From contig NC_091670.1 in NCBI RefSeq assembly GCF_042453785.1, positions 38,451,501-38,515,500 of the forward strand: 64,000 bases of DNA, given 5' to 3'. Below are positions 1-11,678 of this stretch, piece after piece (position 1 is the stretch's first letter; the number at the start of each line of letters is the position of its first letter). The translations under genes and the position numbers were made by a program. This stretch comes from Malus domestica. Its lineage: Eukaryota; Streptophyta; Magnoliopsida; Rosales; Rosaceae. Under the pieces are notes generated by a model that was not told the DNA's origin, did no database searches, and saw nothing but the letters and a program-made list of their open reading frames with translations.

Positions 1-258
1 GAGATAGTGGAGGGGACCAAGGTATTTAGTGAAGGATGGTGCAAATGGAACATGTTTTAATACTTGGTGAATATAAACCAAAGACTTTAGATATATTTTC
101 AATATTTGGTATAAATATTGGTGTGAGGTCGGTCCATGTGATATATTTCTTGGATTCTCATATAAATGAAATGAAATAAAAGAGGAAGGCAGGACCACAC
201 AATGTGGTGCCTGCAGGCACCCGATTATACATTGTGTGTATTATGACATAAATATATA

Positions 259-412
259 GGAAACTTTAACGGAAAGCTTCCGATACTATTCACTTTAACG
301 AAAAACCACAATTTAACACTAAAAAGTCAATCCTGGTACTATTCACTTTACCTTTTATTTTGTCCTTATCGTTAAAACTCAAAGTTTTCAAGTCATTTTC
401 ATTAGTTTTCTT
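259..412 (-). repeat. MITE family A, copy 1
   Basis: Non-coding unit of about 155 bp with imperfect terminal inverted repeats (GGAAACTTTAACGGAAAG at one end, the complement of GGAAAACTAATGAAAA at the other). Clearly related copies lie at 4258-4409 and 39986-40136 in the opposite orientation; all three share the internal stretch describing 'agtgaatagtaccag'. No coding capacity. Superfamily unassigned because no clear target duplication was seen. Confidence 0.7.
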
Positions 413-1077
413 AAATATTATATATATATAGGTATATTTGTTGATTTGTCCCCTAAACTTGTATTGAGCTGTCAATTTTGCCCCTGAATTTTAATTTTAG
501 CCGATTACCTCTTTTAATTTTTATAATTAGCCAACTTCCTCCTTGAACTTTAATTGTAGCCGATTACCCCCCTGAACTTTTATAAATAGCCAATTTCCAT
601 ATATATATATATATAGGTATATTTGTTGATTTGTCTCCTAAACTTGTATTGAGCTGTCAATTTTGCCCCTGAATTTTAATTTTAGCCGATTATCCCTTTT
701 AATTTTTATAATTAGCCAACTTCCTTCTTGAACTTTACTTGTAGCCGATTACCCCCCTGAACTTTTATAAATAGCCAATTTCCTCCCATGAATTAGATTT
801 TAAAATTTTACATCTAATTTTCCATCAATCTTGATCACAGAAACGACACATGACAACTATACGAGGGCAAAAAGGATGAAAAATTGGATGAAAGTTTATA
901 AAATCTAATGCCAAGGGTGAATTAGCTATTTATAAAGTTCAGAGGGTAATTGGCTAAAATTAAAGCTCAATGGGAAAATTGGCTAATTTGAAAAGTTCAG
1001 GGGGTAATTGGCAAAAATTAAAGTTCAGAGATGAAATTGGCAGCTGCATACAAGTTTAGGAGACAAATAAACAAATA

Positions 1078-1146
<69 letters not shown>
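413..1146. repeat. AT-flanked foldback element
   Basis: Two direct copies of a unit of about 180 bp (roughly 419-597 and 599-783) begin with TATATATAGGTATATTTGTTG and carry repeated 'tagccgattac' and 'tagccaa' motifs. The right part (about 890-1090) is the inverse complement of the same unit, ending in 'aacaaatacctatatata'. The whole can fold into a long imperfect hairpin. Both ends lie in (TA)n tracts, so target duplications cannot be read. Non-autonomous, no ORF. It resembles MITE or foldback elements that insert in TA-rich DNA. Confidence 0.6.
1081..1146. repeat. (AT)n microsatellite
   Basis: About 66 bp of uninterrupted AT dinucleotide at the right edge of the foldback element; expected to be highly polymorphic. 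Confidence 0.95.
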
Positions 1147-1148
<2 letters not shown>

Positions 1149-2827
1149 TGATGTAGATTACATGGATATATAGCAAAAATAAAGAAGAACCAGGAAACAA
1201 ACAGTGGTGGATCTAGGAAATATTATTAGGGGGTCAACAAGAATAGCATGTAACACGCAACAAGTTTTGGAAAGTTGAACATGCAAATTGGTATTTCATC
1301 GAACTTAGGTAGTCTTGAGGTTATTTGCCAAGTTATATTACACATATGTCGACAGATGCAAACAGCTTTCGAGCGAACATATCAATTGATGTTAATAGCT
1401 TTTGAGCAAGCATGGTGACAGATACCAACATATACTGAGTGTGCATATCGACAGATGCTCATAGCAACACATACAAATGCATGAGGGTAGCAGCTACCAT
1501 ACCCAGTGCCCATAGAGGCAATTCGTCGAACAATTGGAAAACAATTTTCAAGGGCCTCTAAAAAATTTAAAGGACTGCATCCAACTCTTCTATGGAATAT
1601 TTTTGAACTCGGGCGGGGGTCAGCTGACCCACCTTGCACCAAGTTGGATCGGCCTAAGCAAGTTTTGAAGGCAGAGAGAGGTGAGGTTTTAAGCAGTTGA
1701 AAGGCAACATGAAGTCCATGTTCATATGATCTTTTTGTTCGGTGACCTAATTCGTAGCATATATTGTATGTGGGGTGCACATTAATCTGGTTCTTGTTTC
1801 AACCACCAGCCCCTTGAAAAAATTTATGGAAATAGAAGGGGGAATTCTTAACTCCTAAATTTTGAGGTGCGACCAACAATACAAATACAAAGATGATATC
1901 TTCTTTTCGGATATGTTTTCATCCAATAATTCTACCATAACATTAACATACAAGAAGAAGATGACGAGGAAATCCATAGATTACAAACGGCGTGTCCCCA
2001 TGGCCTTTCGCCTATGAAAACGAGAAGAGATCATTTATAGATCTCTTCTACCAATGCCACCAAATCAAGTGATCCGGATCTTTGAAATTTTATTAAACAG
2101 CAAAAAATTATTATAGCTTTTAAGAGGTCAAAACAGGTGGACCATTGGATAAAATTTCAAATGTCCAGATTACTTGATCAGATGACCTTGATGGAAGAGA
2201 TTCGGAGAAGATATCTTTATTATGAAAACGTCATTTCTTTATTTCTCAACGAATCTTTGACTGCTGCTTTAAGAACTCAAATGCAAATCATTTTCAAACC
2301 TAAATAATTAGACCAACTTAAAATCAATCAGATGACACCAAAGTGAAAGTGCTTGATTACAATTTAAGTAATTAAATAATTAAATTACTTTGTTATCTTC
2401 CAAAGCAAATGATTAGGGGAGGCACATAATACACAAAAGTTAAAGAAAGCAGGAGCAAAATTGTCGTTACATGGTTAACATATATAGGGCCCAGTATATA
2501 ATCTTTGATTAAAGCAGTTTATTAAGTGTGCAGCTGACTTTGCTCAAAGCCTTCCTAGCTTTTTAATTTAGTTTTATTTATTTTTCTTTTAAAAAGGAGG
2601 ACAATTGAGCCTAGAGAAGACTAGTTGATAATTGCACCACGATTATCATCTCAGCCCAGAGAAGGTTGGTTTGAAATTACACAGCCTATCCGTTGTCACG
2701 ATCAAGCAGATTCACACTTAACAACGTATCGAATTCAAGACCTCCCGTTATTTTTTTTAGGAAGCTTTTGTTCGCACATTTCCAGATGACCAATTTTTGT
2801 GATTTACTTGTTTTCTATTTAATTTTT

Positions 2828-2990
2828 TTATTACATATGATAGTATCTACACGAATAGTGGGAGAGTGGGTTAAGCCTCACATTGAACTAATCATAATAA
2901 TTTGGTTCGAATTCACCTTTGACGAGAATCGAATCTAAAACTTCTCATTTATAAGTGAAAAAAAAAATCATTAAATCATAATACTAAGTG
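2828..2990 (-). repeat. SINE-like repeat, copy 1
   Basis: On the minus strand it reads: 'cacttataaatgagaagttttagattcgattctcgtc' type sequence (given here in part only), then a stretch matching 3620-3775. The segment AGATTCGATTCTCG is close to a polymerase III B box, suggesting a tRNA-derived SINE. Boundaries approximate. Confidence 0.4.
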
Positions 2991-3619
2991 AAAAAAACGG
3001 CTAATTTAACTTTTTATTTTTATTTATTTTGCATTGGGTGGGGGGGGGGGGAGAAAAGGGTGGAGAGCATCATTTTTATCTATTGGAAAAGCTCCTTTTA
3101 TGTCTAGTTCCGGAGGGACAACAACATCGTCATGTGTTCCAAGCATTCATATTTTTTTTGGTTTAGGGAGTGATGCAATCTCTAATCTATACACAAACTA
3201 GTTCCTCAAAATTTGTTGAAGTAATGATTACTCAATTGCATGCCAAAGTGAATCTTTGCGACGGCTAACTTGCACTCCCTTTTTTTTTTTTTAAGTTATT
3301 AGGGGTGGCTACAGATTAAATGTTACTGATTGGATGTTAAGTTTGATACTAAACATTTTGTTTTAGATAACAAGAATTGTTCTGGAAGTTATTTTCTCGT
3401 CCATTGTACGGTCTTGTGATTTACACGACGTCGTATATGTGCAAGTACCCACACGTTTGGTATGATTCTTAATAGGAGTTTTCTTGATATTAAGTTTACC
3501 TCATCAACATATGAATTATGGAGTGAAAAAAGTTTTTCTTTTGGACACCCAAACACCCTTGAATTTTCTTTGGACACCCAAAACCAAGATTTTTGTTTTT
3601 AAGTTTTAGTTCGGCTATG

Positions 3620-3775
3620 TCACTTAATACTACGGTTTAATGATATTTCTCTTCACTTATAAGTCAGAGGTTTTAGGTTCCATTCTCACCAAAGGCGAAT
3701 TTAAACCACATTATTACCTGTCTATTGTGAAGCTTAGCATACTCTCCCACCTCATTAATGTAAATAATATCATTT
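3620..3775 (+). repeat. SINE-like repeat, copy 2
   Basis: Plus-strand copy of the same family: 'cacttataagt', a B-box-like 'aggttccattctc', the motif 'aaaggcgaattt', and an end 'ctcccacctcatt'. A third, diverged copy lies at 54884-55020. SINE assignment rests only on the B-box likeness. Confidence 0.4.
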
Positions 3776-4257
3776 ATTAAAACGAATAAAGTTCTAGTTT
3801 TGTTTTGCCCTAATTACTAGTAAAAACAAAATGAAAAAAAAAACGAAATGTATGGGTTAACACACCAGGCCCAGCCCAATCTTTATTCCATCGGAAAGTC
3901 ACATTTATATTGGTGCATTATCCAATACCTTGCGTTGAAAAATTTCTCCCATGAATATTTTTTATGAGTGATCAATTGAGATTTAACTCAATAAAATTTA
4001 AGTTAAAGTAGCCATTCTTAAATTAAATTTAAGTTAAGTCGAGACTAATTCACCCCTTATACATGCAAATTTCTTTAATTTCCCGACATGGGTTTCACAC
4101 TCACAACAACTTGTGAATGTATGTATGTGTTGTGTTAAGTAGGTCAAATCTAAAAAACAATGTCTACAATCGCATGATTCTTCAACTGTAGCCACTGAGT
4201 TACGTAGGTCAATATAAAACACCTGGACAACAGCGCACAATATATGTATTTTCAAAA

Positions 4258-4409
4258 GGAAAACTAATGAAAAGGGTTTGAAAACTTTGAGTTTTAATGA
4301 TAAAGACAAAATAAAGGATAAAGTGAATAGTACCAGAATTGACTTTTTAGTGTAAAAATATAGTTTTTCGTTAAAATGAACAGTACCGGAGCTTTTCGTT
4401 AAAGTTTCC
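4258..4409 (+). repeat. MITE family A, copy 2
   Basis: About 152 bp, starts GGAAAACTAATGAAAAGGG and ends in the inverse of GGAAACTTTAACGAAAAG. Over 85% alike by eye to the copy at 39986-40136 in the acetolactate synthase gene. Confidence 0.75.
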
Positions 4410-4940
4410 ATTTTCAAACCAGATTAACAACGTCATTTGAATCTAATCAATCAACAGAGTAACGTCCAATTCTTACATTACTTGGTGGTTAATCAGGTCA
4501 GTCAGCACTTAGCAGGCGGTGAATCAAATGAATTCATCGCCAGCAGCTCGGCGAGGCCGCCGATGATCATGAACGGGCATGAGTGCATATTTTTTTTTCC
4601 CAATCATTGCTACCAAATCATGCTCAGGTTACACACCTCATCCCTACTCGTTTTCCATTTCCCATTTTTCCTAAACCCCTGTTTGTTTCCTGAGAAAACG
4701 CTGGAAAATTTGATGGAAAATTGAATTTCATTGTTCCCACCTAAATATTGCTCAATGTGGAGAACTTTACTCGGTAATGCAAACCCAGATTTTATTTTGA
4801 TCTGTTTAGTGTTAAAGAGAACAACTTTGTGATTTCCTTATGTTCGGGACCGGATCGATTTCGAAGTTAATTTCCATTAAATTTGTATGCATTAGCGATT
4901 ATTAGTTTGGTAAATTGATTAGTTGCTTAATTGTGATTAG

Positions 4941-5438
4941 GGATTTCGCTTAAGACTCAGGAGCTCTATGCTATGCTCTAGTGTTTCTGGCTCGGTACCT
5001 GGACCTGTTTACGGACTTTATTTCGGTGTATAACACTGTGATGAAGCTTGTGTTTATTGGAAGCTCGCTTGCCATTGTTTGGTGTATGCGGATGCACAAA
5101 ATGGTGAAGCGTTCTTACGATCAAGAGCTCGATACATTCCGCCATTATTTTCTTATAGCAGGCTGCTTTTTGCCTGCCCTGCTTGTCAATGAGAAGTTCA
5201 CGTTTCAAGAGGAGAGACAAATTTTTCGACATTCTCGTCTTGTTGGATGCATCTAGTCTCGTTTGAAATTGGTTTGCCTGGACCAGGGTATGATTGTAAT
5301 GGTGAATTGGAACTACTTTCAGGTCCTCTGGGCATTTTCTATATACTCGGAGGCGGTTTCTATTATTCCGCAGTTAGTTTTGCTACAACGAAGTGGAAAT
5401 GTGGACAATTTGACAGGGCAATACGTGTTCCTTCTTTG
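4941..5438 (+). pseudogene. KDEL receptor (ERD2) gene fragment, broken
   Basis: The translation matches ER lumen protein-retaining receptors, the seven-membrane-span Golgi receptors that return HDEL/KDEL proteins to the ER. An intron-like acceptor (ending 'gattag' at 4940) precedes codons for ISLKTQELYA, then RYLDLFTDF, GSSLAIVW, SYDQELDTFRHYF and LVNEKFTF. After a leftover intron (about 5212-5322, no GT donor now visible, acceptor 'ctttcag' intact) comes VLWAFSIYSEAV, LVLLQRSGN and LTGQYVFLL. The first exon and the last exon (GAYR... to the C terminus) are absent. A 5-bp tandem duplication (tatgc, 4967-4971 and 4972-4976) shifts the frame and creates a stop. Introns are kept, so this is a degraded genomic duplicate, not a retrocopy. 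Confidence 0.88.
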
Positions 5439-5917
5439 GTTTAGATAACCATCACTATCTGAAATCAACATATGGTGCCTTTATTTCTCTTGCGACCAAA
5501 ACAAACGTATTTTTATATCTCCAAACAATTAATCTCTTAAATTCCCTTTCATAATCAAAAACCCTATAACCCTCGACGCGGTTGCATCGACTGTTAAAGA
5601 GTATCAAAGAGTACCGCTTCCCATCGCCGTGGTTGGGAAAGTCCGTACAAGAAAAGTCATGTGTCGGGACTCCGGGCGCCTGTGTAAGGAGATTTTCTTC
5701 AGTCTGGACACCCATATAAGGTTGCCAAACTGGAACAGAAGCGGGTGAGACCAAAATATATAGAGATAAGAAATTTTTGTGTGCGGTGGGACATTTATGT
5801 GGACTGTCCGGATTGGGCACCAAGAGTGTCCGACCCAAGAGTTTCTCCATGATTGGGCCAATTAGAGATTAAACAAGGCCCAGTTAGAAAGAAAAATCAG
5901 CAAAAGAGAAAAAGAGT
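5439..5917. other. Unassigned spacer
   Basis: Follows the ERD2 fragment. The minus strand is open for about 130 codons over 5455-5850 but shows no familiar domain or signal peptide; I see no supportable gene here. Confidence 0.4.
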
Positions 5918-6063
5918 GTACTATCCACGCATTCTATTTTACTTCTCACATACATTTTGATAATTTCTGTTCGTTGATCTTCTTCAATTCATCCAATCCA
6001 ACAGCCAAAAAATTAAAAAAAAATGTGTGAGAAATAATATAGGATGTTTGGATATCACATCCT
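5918..6063 (+). repeat. MITE family B, copy 1
   Basis: About 146 bp bounded by imperfect inverted ends (GTGTACTATCCACGCATTCT at left; 'gtttggatatcacatcc' at right). Shares 'ttttacttctcacaca', 'gttgatcttcttcaattcatc' (in part) and 'tgtgtgagaa' with copies at 20511-20644 and 34755-34896. It sits directly upstream of the SEC61 alpha promoter. Confidence 0.65.
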
Positions 6064-6339
6064 AAAAAAAATATCAAATGTCAGAAGAGTTGAAACGAAG
6101 CGGATCAAACAAGCACGTCACGCAGCTCACATGCGGAACAAGAAAAATCAACAAACACGTCACACATGGCGTCGCACGATTGACTCATTCTTCGTCGTCA
6201 CTGGTCATTGAAGTTTGTGCCGGGACGCTGACTGTGCGTGCGCCACGTCAAATACGATAACGCGGCGGCTAAGTCACAATTGTGTGTTAGATTTTTCAGG
6301 GCGTCGCCTTCCCCTTCCCTCCTTCTACTTGTCCATTTG

Positions 6340-6375
<36 letters not shown>

Positions 6376-6399
6376 GCTCTGCGTTTGGAGCTCTCTCAG
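6340..6399 (+). promoter_or_regulatory. CT-rich 5' leader of SEC61 alpha
   Basis: A (CT)n tract at about 6342-6374 is followed by GCTCTGCGTTTGGAGCTCTC and a splice donor CAG|GTAAAC at 6399/6400. This fits a non-coding first exon. CT tracts are frequent in plant 5' leaders of strongly expressed genes. Confidence 0.6.
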
Positions 6400-6946
6400 G
6401 TAAACGCCTTTCTCCTTTTTTACATGATTAATTTGGATTATCGTTCTGGAATTTTGATGATCTCTTGAGGTTTTTCCAAGCGATTTTTAGTAGAAAACAA
6501 TTGGATAGTTGAGATTTCTGAACTGATTTGCTTAAGTTGATGCGATTAGATTGTAGATTATGTGATTTATACAGCATGCAACAAGAAATCAACGCTTGAA
6601 ACTGTGAAATCTGAACCTATATGTGTTAATTACCGATTATTACTTTGCTTAACGACGATTGATTATTACTTTGCTTTAACGAAATGGTTACCAAACGGCC
6701 CCGTAGTTTTCGTTTCTAAAATCCGAAGCTAAATTATATTATGTGTACGTTGCATTTCAGTTAATTCTTAGCTGATCTGCCTTTATTATGCTATAACTTG
6801 TGGAGTTAGCAATTGATTGCTGGTAGCAGTTTATTTTGTATAAATGGCGGGGAATTCCTTTTTCGGACTGCTAATTTGTTCTTGATTTTAGTTATCCAGT
6901 GCTTAATCAATGTTATGGTTCTAAACATTTTCGGTTTAATTTGTAG
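6400..6946 (+). other. 5' UTR intron of SEC61 alpha
   Basis: Donor GTAAAC at 6400, T-rich body, acceptor 'tttgtag' ending 6946, eight bases before the start codon. Leader introns of this type often raise expression in plants; that role here is inferred. Confidence 0.75.
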
Positions 6947-6954
6947 TGCTTAAA

Positions 6955-9329
6955 ATGGGAGGAGGTTTTCGAGTTTTGCATTTGGTGAGGCCGTTTCTTT
7001 CTTTTCTACCGGAAGTTCAAAGCGCTGACAGAAGGATCCCCTTCAGAGAGAAGATTATATACACCGTGATTTCCCTGTTCATCTTTCTGGTGTGCAGCCA
7101 GCTTCCCCTTTATGGCATTCACTCTACCACTGGCGCTGATCCATTTTATTGGATGCGCGTTATTCTTGCATCAAGCCGTGGGACTGTGATGGAGCTCGGA
7201 ATAACCCCCATTGTGACATCTGGGATGGTCGTGCAGCTCTTGGCCGGTTCAAAGATCATTGAAGTCGACAACAATGTCCGTGAGGATCGTGCTCTATTGT
7301 GAGGATTTTTACTCTAATTGTTTGCTTTAAACAGTTTTCCTTGCTTCGATTATTGAATGATATGAAGAACTTTGCTTTTGGAGTTGCATATTTTGATACT
7401 TTTCAACTTCTGCTTGTTCCTTCCTTGCCCTGCTACGCTAGTTGCATGTTATTAAGAAATTTACTTCAGAAGTTGCTCTTTTTGTTAGTTTTCAAACTAT
7501 GCTCAGTTCTCCTTTGGTCCTTCCTACTTCCTGGTATAATCTTGGTTTAATTTGTTTCAACTGTAAATTAGTGGTTTATGTAAAATTGTTCAGCTTGTTC
7601 CTTCCTTACGTTGCTAGTCATTGAGACAATGATCCTTCAGTTATGAGTCTTATGACTTAATTGGGTGGCTTTGCTAGTATTCTAATCTCTTGAATTTTAT
7701 CGGCTTCTAATTTGCAGAAATGGGGCACAAAAGTTGTTGGCCATCCTCATTGCTGTTGGTCAGGCTGTTGCTTATGTGGTTTCAGGAATGTATGGTAGTG
7801 TCGCTCAACTTGGTGTCGGGAATGCGATTCTTATCATTGTTCAGCTCTGCTTTGCTGCAATTATTGTCATTTGCCTAGATGAACTTCTTCAGAAGGGATA
7901 TGGTTTGGGATCCGGGATTTCCCTTTTTATAGCTACCAACATCTGGTACGCTAGAAACCTGTATTTCTTTTACCTTTTAGCATTATATATATAATCTATG
8001 GTCTTGCCATACTTGACTTTTGGTTTGATTATGCAGTGAAAGCATCATCTGGAAGTCCTTTAGCCCTACAACTATCAATAGCGGACGGGGAGCTGAATTT
8101 GAAGGTGCCATCATTGCACTGTTCCATCTCTTGATCACCAGGAACGACAAAGTTCGTGCTCTTCGCGAAGCTTTCTACAGGCAAAACCTGCCAAATGTTA
8201 CTAATCTGCTTGCTACAGTCTTGATCTTTCTCATTGTCGTCTACTTCCAAGGTTTTCGTGTTGTTTTACCGGTGAGATCAAAGAATGCCCGTGGACAGCA
8301 GGGATCATATCCTATTAAGCTTTTCTACACCTCTAACATGCCCATCATTCTCCAGTCTGCTCTTGTCTCCAATCTTTATTTCATCTCTCAAGTAAGTTAC
8401 TAGGCAGTAAAAACTAAGGGCTCTTTACTGCAGTTGTTAATTAATTCACATGAAACTTGTTTTCTTCGTACAGTTGCTTTACAGGAAGTTCAGTGGGAAT
8501 TTCTTCGTGAATATTCTTGGAAAGTGGCAGGATTCTGAATATTCTGGCCAATCTATTCCAGTTGGTGGTCTTGCCTACTATATCACGGCTCCAGGAAGGT
8601 GATCCAGCACATTTTATTGTTTAACCTTTGAAGTCTCCTGCCATTTTTATCATGTTTCGTGTGCGAAAGCATGTATTAATAGCGTTGGTTCTTTTTCTTT
8701 GTCAATGTGGTTTTAATTGCAGCTTGGCGGATATGGCTGCCAATCCATTCCATGCTCTGTTCTATCTAGTGTTCATGCTTTCAGCCTGTGCACTCTTCTC
8801 AAAAACTTGGATTGAAGTTTCTGGTTCTTCTGCCCGAGATGTAGCGAAGCAGCTCAAGGTATTATTTGCCTTCCTCATTCTAGTTCTATGATTTTTCTTT
8901 TGATATAAACCTTTGGATTCCTCAAATTGATGTCACAAAAACAAAGACATTTTGGAGATCTCGTAGCATGATTGTTAATGTGAAGACATGAGATTTCTAG
9001 GATTAGATTTATGATTCTCAAACAACTTAACGTCACGAACTAATACATTTATGGTTGATGATTGACATTTATGTTGCTTAATTCTGCAGGAACAACAAAT
9101 GGTGATGCCTGGACATAGAGATTCAAACTTACAGAAGGAACTAAACCGCTACATACCTACTGCGGCTGCATTTGGAGGTTTGTGCATTGGTGCCTTGACT
9201 GTTCTGGCAGATTTCATGGGAGCAATTGGCTCAGGGACTGGGATTTTGCTTGCTGTCACAATCATCTATCAGTACTTTGAGACATTTGAGAAAGAGAGGG
9301 AAAGCCAACTTGGCTTTTTCGGCCTTTAA
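6955..9329 (+). CDS. SEC61A: Protein transport protein SEC61 subunit alpha
   Basis: Pore-forming subunit of the ER translocon, with ten membrane spans, which works with SEC61 beta and gamma to move nascent proteins into or across the ER membrane. Six coding exons: 6955-7298, 7718-7945, 8037-8391, 8474-8598, 8723-8858 and 9090-9329, all GT-AG, joining to 475 aa, the usual family length. Protein starts [20 protein letters not shown]. The conserved cytosolic N-terminal helix, the plug-region segment PLYGI at about residues 47-51, [10 protein letters not shown] and the lateral-gate helices are present, and the C terminus ends [14 protein letters not shown]. The exon junctions preserve reading phase (for example TT|A for Leu, TG|T for Cys, AG|C for Ser), so the gene looks intact. 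Start chosen at the ATG after the leader intron; an in-frame GTG just upstream lies across the splice site and is not a start. The ERD2 fragment 1.5 kb upstream is unrelated in sequence. Confidence 0.97.
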
Positions 9330-9484
9330 GCCCTAATGAAAGGTAAGATAGTTGAGAGCTGTAAGTACGTCCGACCTTGGATAACACTAGGGATACAATT
9401 GAGGTCGAATTTGTAGTTTGGTTACGGTTTTTTCCTTGTTACATTGTCTTTTATGCAATAGTTTGTTTTTGACACGATAATATT

Positions 9485-9590
9485 CGAAATTACTCTTAAT
9501 CCACGGGAAGAGGGATTCTCGAACCCGGATGGAATGGAGCGGTACACTGCCATGACCAACGGACTATGAACTAGTGTGACATATTTGGTG
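9485..9590 (-). repeat. Possible tRNA-derived SINE fragment
   Basis: On the minus strand the segment contains a B-box-like GGGTTCGAGAATCCC and an upstream 'tccgttggtcatggcagtg' that resembles an A box. Lies just past the SEC61 alpha 3' UTR. No target duplication or tail identified. Confidence 0.35.
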
Positions 9591-9599
9591 AGTTGTACG

Positions 9600-11508
9600 G
9601 AAAAGTATTGGTTCACACCCAACCCAGTCTCTAATATTGGGCCTACCCTGCCCATGACCTTGGGTCAGTCCAATAAAGGGCAAAAAACCGGATGGGGTTG
9701 GGTTGGAAGTCCAATATACCAGTATTTTCTTTTTTATACACAAAACAATATTGAAAGCATTTTGAAGCAATTGAACTGCAAGCCACTCGCATCGTATATG
9801 CCCATTATCACACTATTTTACGTTTTTTGTGTTTTCACTGTATTTCCTCTTCTCCTTTAAGCTACTCAAGTCAAGAGTATACGTACGATTTACTTTGTAA
9901 TTATTTGGTGATTAGTGAGTGTGTCTGGTTTGTGTTAGTGTTTTTATGAAGTGAGCAGTCATGGTGCTTCCTGGTAATTGGACAGACTTCAAACTTTGGA
10001 AGGATGGATTCTATTCGTTGCAACTTTTGGCCTTATTTTTTGTACATTTGGCTGCAAAAATTGAGCCCCAATTTGCACTAGATTAGGTATGAGTCGTATG
10101 ATTGGATTTTTTGGTAGCAAAGCAAAGCAAAGACGCTTGCTCAACACTCATGTCCCTCTCAAAGTTATGCTAAGCTTAATAGGGGTGTTTTCTTTGTTAA
10201 GCTTAAAAAAAAAAAAAACCTAGGTAATCATGCTTTTTAGGATGGAATTCAAGGTTTTAATAAGTTCAAGTTGCCATGCAAGGCATAAAGAAGCCATGAA
10301 AGATTGATTGGGTACACTTCTTCTTTTTGTGAAATTAGATTAAATATATAAAAGGAGATAAAGGGGGTTTGCAGAAGGTGAAAATTTGGTGTGCAAAAAT
10401 GGCTCGGGGAGATTATTGTGAAGATTCGACAATATATTCTCATGTTTAGGTCATGCGATGAGTGTTATACATAGTCATGTGATCAGCGTTATATTTTACG
10501 GTAACATATTTCTTTCATACATAACGTGATGAGTATTATAGAAAAACCCATTGATATAAGAATTTACCATTAAGTGAACAAGTAAGAAATCCGGCCAAAT
10601 ATTAAAGCGGATTAGAAATCAACACCACTAACTCTATCATCCCTTCTTCTTTCCTGTGCACCAGTTTGTGTGCTCATGGTTTGTGCATGACTCGGTTCAC
10701 TCTGATGTCTTAATGACACTATAACAATACTCCAACAATCTAATGATAATCCAACGACACTGTAAGCACACAGCCGATTTTATTGTTGTTACAATGTCAT
10801 TATGACATCAGATTGTTGTTGTTGTTATAGCTATGGCGTCAATAGACAGCCGGATTATGCGCAATCCATGCACAAACTTTGCGTGCAAAAGAGAAGTAGT
10901 TCTAAACTAGGGCTTGGCTTCAATGATACAAGTGTTTTAAGTGTTGAATTTAATTTTCGTATCATTGAATGATACAAGCAAAATCAAACTAAAGACACTA
11001 GAGAATATAGCAATTGTACTTGGAATTTATCTTTAGGCCTAAAACTTTCTCCTACTACTTTGCGACATTCTCTTACCATTAGCCTATAGAGGGACACAAA
11101 GCCGCCCAGTGGACATTTAGCCTATAACCTACCTCTGCACTAGTTCACTGTACAAACGTTGTATTCCGAATCTTATAGATTGAGACCAAGAAAAGGAATA
11201 TCGTACAGATGATGGATTAGACAGGTTGGCTTTTGCCAAAATGTATAGCCTGGAAAGCTGATTCTGCTGCACCGAGTCACTGAACCACCGCACCAAGGAC
11301 AAAGGTCCAGATTCCACTGCACCACAAGTCCCCTCCGATCTCAATTACGAGTACGAAGTTGAAGGTCTCAACCCCTTTGATATGCCATTGAAAATTTACA
11401 GCAACTGGTATGCAATGTGAATGTTGAATGCCCTACAGTAACTCCCACTTTGCACTTGGCCATGAAATATCATCTGTATATATGGTGAGTTAAAAAGTAT
11501 TTCTCAAT
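9600..11508. other. Gene-free stretch
   Basis: No supportable gene. AT-rich with a poly-A run near 10205 and small GTTGTT runs near 10815. The segment 11050-11400 is less AT-rich but gives no recognisable protein in any frame. Confidence 0.4.
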
Positions 11509-11678
11509 GAGAAATGCTAAGGAGATTCTTTCAAAAGTGGGACTTTTCATGGACTTTTTGTCATCTCGTATTTTTTACATAATTCTTGTGTCAATATTAT
11601 AAAACATTATGTTGAAAACACGAGAAGTGAAGAGTTCATGAAGAATCTCACTTTGAGAGGGTCTCCTTAGCATTTCTC
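11509..11678. repeat. Hairpin MITE family E
   Basis: 170 bp with near-perfect terminal inverted repeats: GAGAAATGCTAAGGAGA at the left, its complement TCTCCTTAGCATTTCTC at the right, plus inner matches (AAAAGTGGGA / inverse). Diverged relatives are visible at about 26650-26800 and 29451-29610. No ORF. Fits a small non-autonomous DNA transposon. Confidence 0.75.

Larger units (their letters stand above)
1201..4257. other. Gene-free stretch with repeat relics
   Basis: No gene recognised. The area 1380-1780 is more GC-balanced and open on both strands but matches no protein I know. About 2030-2205 resembles MITE family C (see 28331-28495): AAATC-rich left end, then 'aaattt' and an inverse right end. 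SINE-like copies lie at 2828-2990 and 3620-3775. A poly-G run sits near 3040. Confidence 0.4.

Noticed and set aside
1018-1200. Minus-strand open frame rich in Ile-Tyr repeats
   Set aside because: It is only the translation of the (AT)n microsatellite.
1382-1780. 132-codon minus-strand frame
   Set aside because: Composition does not resemble a plant protein, and no family was recognised; left as unassigned.
6946-6954. Upstream in-frame GTG as start of SEC61 alpha
   Set aside because: It overlaps the splice acceptor; the ATG at 6955 gives the conserved MGGGFR start.
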